Below are positions 7,111 to 9,668 of a stretch of DNA of 9,668 nt, piece after piece. The notes beneath the pieces are model-generated. The model had not been told where the DNA came from. It worked only from the letters and a program-made list of their open reading frames with translations, and made no database searches. The stretch is from Kiritimatiellales bacterium (GTDB lineage: Bacteria > Verrucomicrobiota > Kiritimatiellia > Kiritimatiellales > Pontiellaceae): the NCBI GenBank assembly GCA_013042165.1, contig JABDQT010000028.1, positions 1-9,668 of the forward strand. Direction: 5' to 3'. The first letter of the stretch is position 1, and each line of letters begins with the position of its first letter. Made by a program: the position numbers and the translations under genes.

Positions 7111-7878
7111 ATGGAAAAAGAACCAAACAACACCATTCTGAACAACATCAGAGTCGTCCTCGTGGAGCCGCTTTTCGGCGGCAACATCGGTGCGGTATGC
7201 CGGGCGATGAACAACAACGGCATCACGGATCTGGCCATCGTCAACCCGCGTCCGGAGACGGACTGGGAGGATGCGCGGAAGCTTTCGTGCAATGCCAGGG
7301 AGCAGCTTGACGCACGCAGGGAGTTCGCCACCCTCGCGGAAGCGGTGGCCGACTGCACGGTGGTGGCCGGCACCTCGGCGCGCACCGGATTTTACCGCGA
7401 TACCGCCTATTCCCCGCGCGGGTTTGCGCCGATGGCGCTGGAGAGCGCCAAGGATCATCGTGTTGCTCTCGTCTTCGGCCGCGAGGACAAGGGCCTGTTT
7501 AATGAGGAGCTGGCGCTGTGTACCCACATTATCCAGATTCCCTCGAGCGAACTCTATACCTCGCTTAATCTCTCGCACGCCGTTTATGTCTGCTGCTATG
7601 AAATCTTCTGTGCGGCCGGCGTATTTCAGCCTGCGGAGGAGAAAGCGGAAGAAGCCGACTCCGAACTGCGCGAACGCATGTTCGCGGTCTGGCGCGAGAT
7701 GATGATCGAAACCGAATTCACCCACGAGCAGAAGCTCGAGCATATGATGATGGGGCTTCGGCGCATCTTTTCACGCGGCAAGCTCACCATCCCCGATTGC
7801 AAGATTCTGATGGGACTCGCCAGGCAGTCCCTCTGGGTCAGCGAACAATGGAAAAAAGAAACCTCGAATGATAAGTGA
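7111..7878 (+). CDS. trmJ: TrmJ-like tRNA (cytidine/uridine-32)-2'-O-methyltransferase, SPOUT family
   Basis: The TrmH/TrmJ branch of SPOUT methyltransferases moves a methyl group from S-adenosylmethionine to a ribose 2'-OH; TrmJ acts on position 32 of the tRNA anticodon loop. The 255 residues are near E. coli TrmJ (246). Motif 1 is VEPLFGGNIGAVCRAM (about 18-33, Asn25 and Arg31), motif 2 is LVFGREDKGLFNEE (120-133), and the knotted motif 3 is SLNLSHAV (151-158). About 80 C-terminal residues follow, as in TrmJ, where they help dimerise. The exact tRNA target could differ, since TrmL and other TrmH relatives share the motifs; the length and C-terminal extension favour TrmJ. No clear Shine-Dalgarno motif precedes the ATG at 7111. 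It sits 53 bases after nfo and 97 before the next exonuclease gene. Confidence 0.85.
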   Translation: MEKEPNNTILNNIRVVLVEPLFGGNIGAVCRAMNNNGITDLAIVNPRPETDWEDARKLSCNAREQLDARREFATLAEAVADCTVVAGTSARTGFYRDTAYSPRGFAPMALESAKDHRVALVFGREDKGLFNEELALCTHIIQIPSSELYTSLNLSHAVYVCCYEIFCAAGVFQPAEEKAEEADSELRERMFAVWREMMIETEFTHEQKLEHMMMGLRRIFSRGKLTIPDCKILMGLARQSLWVSEQWKKETSNDK

Positions 7879-7975
7879 GAGCCGGCGAGCCATTTCGAAT
7901 AAACGCGAATACATTTGCAGAGAAAAAACAATTCATGTCCATTAGTGCGCATGCGCTGTTAAGAAAGTTACTTCC

Positions 7976-8569
7976 ATGTCCAGTTTTACCGAAAAGAAAC
8001 ATATCACCAAAGCCGAGATCAATGAACTGCCGATGCGGGCCTACGAAGGTCCGATCCATCTGTGCAACACTGCCGAGGAGGCCGAAGCGGCCGCAAAGAA
8101 GCTGCTGAAGGAATCGCTGCTCGGCTTCGACACCGAAACGCGCCCCGCCTTCCGTAAAGGCGAAAGCTACGATCCCTCTCTGCTCCAGCTCGCCACGGAA
8201 AAGGCCGTCTATCTTTTCCAGATCCAGCAGTGCGGCCTGACGCCCAATCTGCTCAGCGTGCTTTCCTCGCCCGACATTATCAAGGCCGGTGTCGCCATCG
8301 ACCGCGATATCAGCGAGCTGCAGGCCGTAACCCCTTTTGAAGCCAACGGCTTTATCGAACTGGCCAATGCGGCCAAAGAGGCGAGGATCAAAAACCTCGG
8401 ATTGCGCGGCCTGACCGCCATCCTCTTCGGCTTCCGCATCTCCAAAAAGGAGCAGGTCTCCAACTGGGCCCGCAAGGAGCTCACCGAATCCCAGCAAACC
8501 TACGCCGCCACCGACGCCTGGCTCGGCCGCATGATCTATCAGAGCTTTGAGAAAAGCGGGCTGGTATAG
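7976..8569 (+). CDS. DEDDy-type 3'-5' exonuclease (WRN/RNase D-like)
   Basis: A stand-alone 3'-5' exonuclease domain of 197 residues, of the type found in RNase D and at the N-terminus of Werner helicase; whether it acts on DNA or RNA cannot be read from sequence. Exo I is LGFDTETRP (Asp52, Glu54), Exo II is GVAIDRDISEL (Asp111) and Exo III is YAATDAWLG (Tyr176, Asp180), so all catalytic residues are present. SNWARKELTESQ before Exo III is typical of the WRN-like subgroup. No HRDC or helicase domain follows, so it is not full-length RNase D. The start at 7976 has only a weak AAGAAAG 8 bases or so upstream. It is the last gene of the rightward run; its 3' end faces the outer-membrane gene across a 160-base gap holding a palindromic repeat. 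Confidence 0.9.
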   Translation: MSSFTEKKHITKAEINELPMRAYEGPIHLCNTAEEAEAAAKKLLKESLLGFDTETRPAFRKGESYDPSLLQLATEKAVYLFQIQQCGLTPNLLSVLSSPDIIKAGVAIDRDISELQAVTPFEANGFIELANAAKEARIKNLGLRGLTAILFGFRISKKEQVSNWARKELTESQQTYAATDAWLGRMIYQSFEKSGLV

Positions 8570-8632
8570 TTTTTTGGCAGGATCACCAGCCTTGCGGGGC
8601 AAACATCCAGCCAACGCTGTAGCATGCGCCGT

Positions 8633-8682
8633 TGTAGAGTCGGTTCTATGGAACCGATCCGCGATCCCGGATCGCGGCTACA
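8633..8682 (+). repeat. Three-way-junction palindromic repeat, right copy (inverted relative to left copy)
   Basis: The outer arms TGTAG (8633-8637) and CTACA (8678-8682) enclose two hairpins: TCGGTTC/GAACCGA (8640-8646 with 8651-8657, loop TATG) and CCGCGATC/GATCGCGG (8659-8666 with 8670-8677, loop CCG). Read on the minus strand the hairpin order matches the copy at 1235-1283. The CCGCGATC stem is identical in both; the other stem has a different sequence but remains paired. It lies 63 bases after the DEDDy exonuclease stop and 47 bases from the stop of the convergent outer-membrane gene. A further TGTAGC at 8618-8623 could pair with the right arm instead. Confidence 0.8.
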
Positions 8683-8690
8683 GCTGGAGG

Positions 8691-8708
8691 GTCACCGGCC
8701 TCGGTGAC
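8691..8708. repeat. Hairpin next to the right palindromic repeat
   Basis: GTCACCG (8691-8697) pairs with CGGTGAC (8702-8708) around a GCCT loop. The 15 bases at 8690-8704 match 13 of 15 bases at 1265-1278 plus neighbouring context of the left repeat's variable hairpin (GGTCAC, then CCTCGG), yet they pair in a different register. It may be part of the same repeat family. No T-run follows on either strand, so intrinsic termination is unproven; it lies 22 bases past the stop of the leftward outer-membrane gene. Confidence 0.5.
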
Positions 8709-8729
8709 TTTGGTCGGCGGCCCACCGTC

Positions 8730-9668
8730 CTAGAATTCCATCGAAAGACTGACATATAACCGGGCTTCCTCCGGAATCTCGGTGCCTTCAAATTCCGTGT
8801 TGTCACCGATTGAAAAGGCCGCACCCACATCCAGACGCATCAGCCAAAGGTTCACGCCCACTCCACCGGTTGCAATCCAGTCCTGCCAATCGACGGCAAG
8901 GTTGTTATACATACCCAGACGAAGCGCCAGCAGCCAGACATCCAGCTCCGCGCCGAAGGAGAGGCGCTGGATATCATAGTTCTTCAGCAGGGTTCCGGTT
9001 TCCAGAAGATCGTAGTTTACTTCGGCCATGAACCGCTTGGAAGGCACGAATGCCGCGCCAACGGTCACCTGCGGATCAATGGTATAATCGGGAATGCTCA
9101 GGGGAACCGTATCCACCACAACACCGGCATCATTTTTAACATCGATGGTCGCATCGAATCCATCAAACGTTGGTGCATTGAGATTATGTCCGACCACCGC
9201 AAACTGCAGCATTTTCATACGGTACAACGCCCCGAGGTCCAGACCGAAGTTTAGGGAGGCTTCGGTATTCTCGTCCAGAATTTCGATTGAATCCTGCAAT
9301 TCGCTTCCGTCAGCAAAGCGGAATTTGGTTCCGGTCACCGTGCCATACATCCCCTTGGCGGTGATGCCGACCGAGAGATTGTCATTGAAGGCATGACCAT
9401 AGCTGACCGGAACTTCAAACAATCCGAATCCGCGGAGCGTCACCGTGCTCGTATTGTTTTCATAACTTCTGCTGGTGGGATCATTCGGATCCTGCCCATA
9501 GGTAATCAGGTTCAGCATAAAGACCGCATCATCAATACTCTGATCCGATACAACCCCGTCCTTCTTTAGCTGCGTGAGCTGGTAATCTATATATTTTTCA
9601 GCATTTACACCTGCTAGGTTTGTTGAAATATTTAAAATATTAGGAGTAATCGTTTGATAGGTCCATGC
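8730..9668 (-). CDS. Outer-membrane beta-barrel protein, TraF-like family (5' part outside window)
   Basis: The leftward frame is open from the window edge to TAG at 8730-8732, giving the last 312 residues. An internal Met at 9518 is not the start: the 50 codons above it (to 9668) remain open, including YIDYQLTQLKKDG, a plausible helical segment before the barrel. The rest shows alternating hydrophobic and polar strands rich in Gly and aromatics (for example FGAELDVWLLALRLGMYNN and GVGVNLWLMRLDVGAAF). It ends in Phe (SLSMEF), as expected for Bam-assembled barrels. The pattern VGHNLNAP, then IDPQVTVGAAF and EEARLYVSLS, resembles my memory of the TraF-like family (Pfam TraF_2), many members of which have no link to conjugation. 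An OmpP1/FadL-like barrel is the alternative. The signal peptide would be outside the window. Confidence 0.7.
   Translation of the reverse strand, partial: AWTYQTITPNILNISTNLAGVNAEKYIDYQLTQLKKDGVVSDQSIDDAVFMLNLITYGQDPNDPTSRSYENNTSTVTLRGFGLFEVPVSYGHAFNDNLSVGITAKGMYGTVTGTKFRFADGSELQDSIEILDENTEASLNFGLDLGALYRMKMLQFAVVGHNLNAPTFDGFDATIDVKNDAGVVVDTVPLSIPDYTIDPQVTVGAAFVPSKRFMAEVNYDLLETGTLLKNYDIQRLSFGAELDVWLLALRLGMYNNLAVDWQDWIATGGVGVNLWLMRLDVGAAFSIGDNTEFEGTEIPEEARLYVSLSMEF

Noticed and set aside
6182..7126. 314-codon minus-strand open frame across nfo, and similar ones at 411-1208, 7096-7743 and 7838-8614
   Set aside because: Each mirrors a well-supported gene on the plus strand, a known effect of GC-rich codon use, and none shows a domain or ribosome binding site.
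7947..7956. GCGCATGCGC palindrome before the DEDDy exonuclease
   Set aside because: A perfect ten-base palindrome in GC-rich DNA is expected by chance, and nothing around it suggests an operator or terminator.
7875..8108. 77-codon plus-strand frame bridging the spacer and the DEDDy exonuclease
   Set aside because: Most of it lies inside the exonuclease gene in another frame, and the rest covers repeat-like spacer; no homology or ribosome binding site is seen.
6215..8569. Nuclease, methyltransferase and nuclease in a row as a possible defence island
   Set aside because: The genes are endonuclease IV, a tRNA ribose methyltransferase and a WRN-like exonuclease, all common housekeeping families, with no restriction, toxin, helicase or integrase gene nearby.
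8730..9668. TraF-like barrel taken as a sign of conjugation or plasmid origin
   Set aside because: The TraF_2-type family name is misleading; such barrels occur on chromosomes without transfer genes, and none are seen here.

Overview
The window reads as ordinary chromosomal housekeeping DNA of a Gram-negative bacterium: an outer-membrane beta-barrel gene runs off the right edge, and pyruvate dehydrogenase is of the homodimeric AceE type. The mix of gene families and the palindromic repeats between genes would suit the PVC superphylum (Verrucomicrobiota/Kiritimatiellota-like). That placement rests on recalled family resemblance, not a search, and is tentative. Coding DNA is moderately GC-rich; the 323-base gap at 5892-6214 is clearly richer in A and T.

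Layout. The last 21 codons of an unrecognised gene (1-66, +) are followed by a strong stem-loop terminator (112-140). Next is an AroF-like DAHP synthase (195-1223, +), the entry step of aromatic amino acid synthesis. Its 3' end faces a leftward block starting at 5891: aceE (pyruvate dehydrogenase E1), aceF (E2) and a small DEDDh 3'-5' exonuclease. aceE and aceF are separated by 3 bases and are surely an operon; the exonuclease starts 35 bases after aceF and may be cotranscribed. The E3 subunit is not in the window. The gap at 5892-6214 is the divergent promoter region and holds a long perfect inverted repeat upstream of aceE.

Rightward from 6215 come nfo (endonuclease IV), a TrmJ-like tRNA 2'-O-methyltransferase and a DEDDy (WRN/RNase D-like) 3'-5' exonuclease, spaced 53 and 97 bases apart. 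They face a leftward TraF-like outer-membrane barrel gene (8730 to beyond 9668), whose 5' end is outside the window.

The most notable non-coding signal is a pair of ~50-base repeats (1235-1283 and 8633-8682) in opposite orientation. Each can fold as a three-way junction: a 5-bp outer stem enclosing two perfect hairpins. One hairpin stem is identical in both copies; the other differs in sequence but keeps its pairing. Both copies lie between convergent genes, and the left copy supplies the stop codon of the exonuclease gene. I see no CRISPR array, tRNA, rRNA, insertion sequence or defence system.
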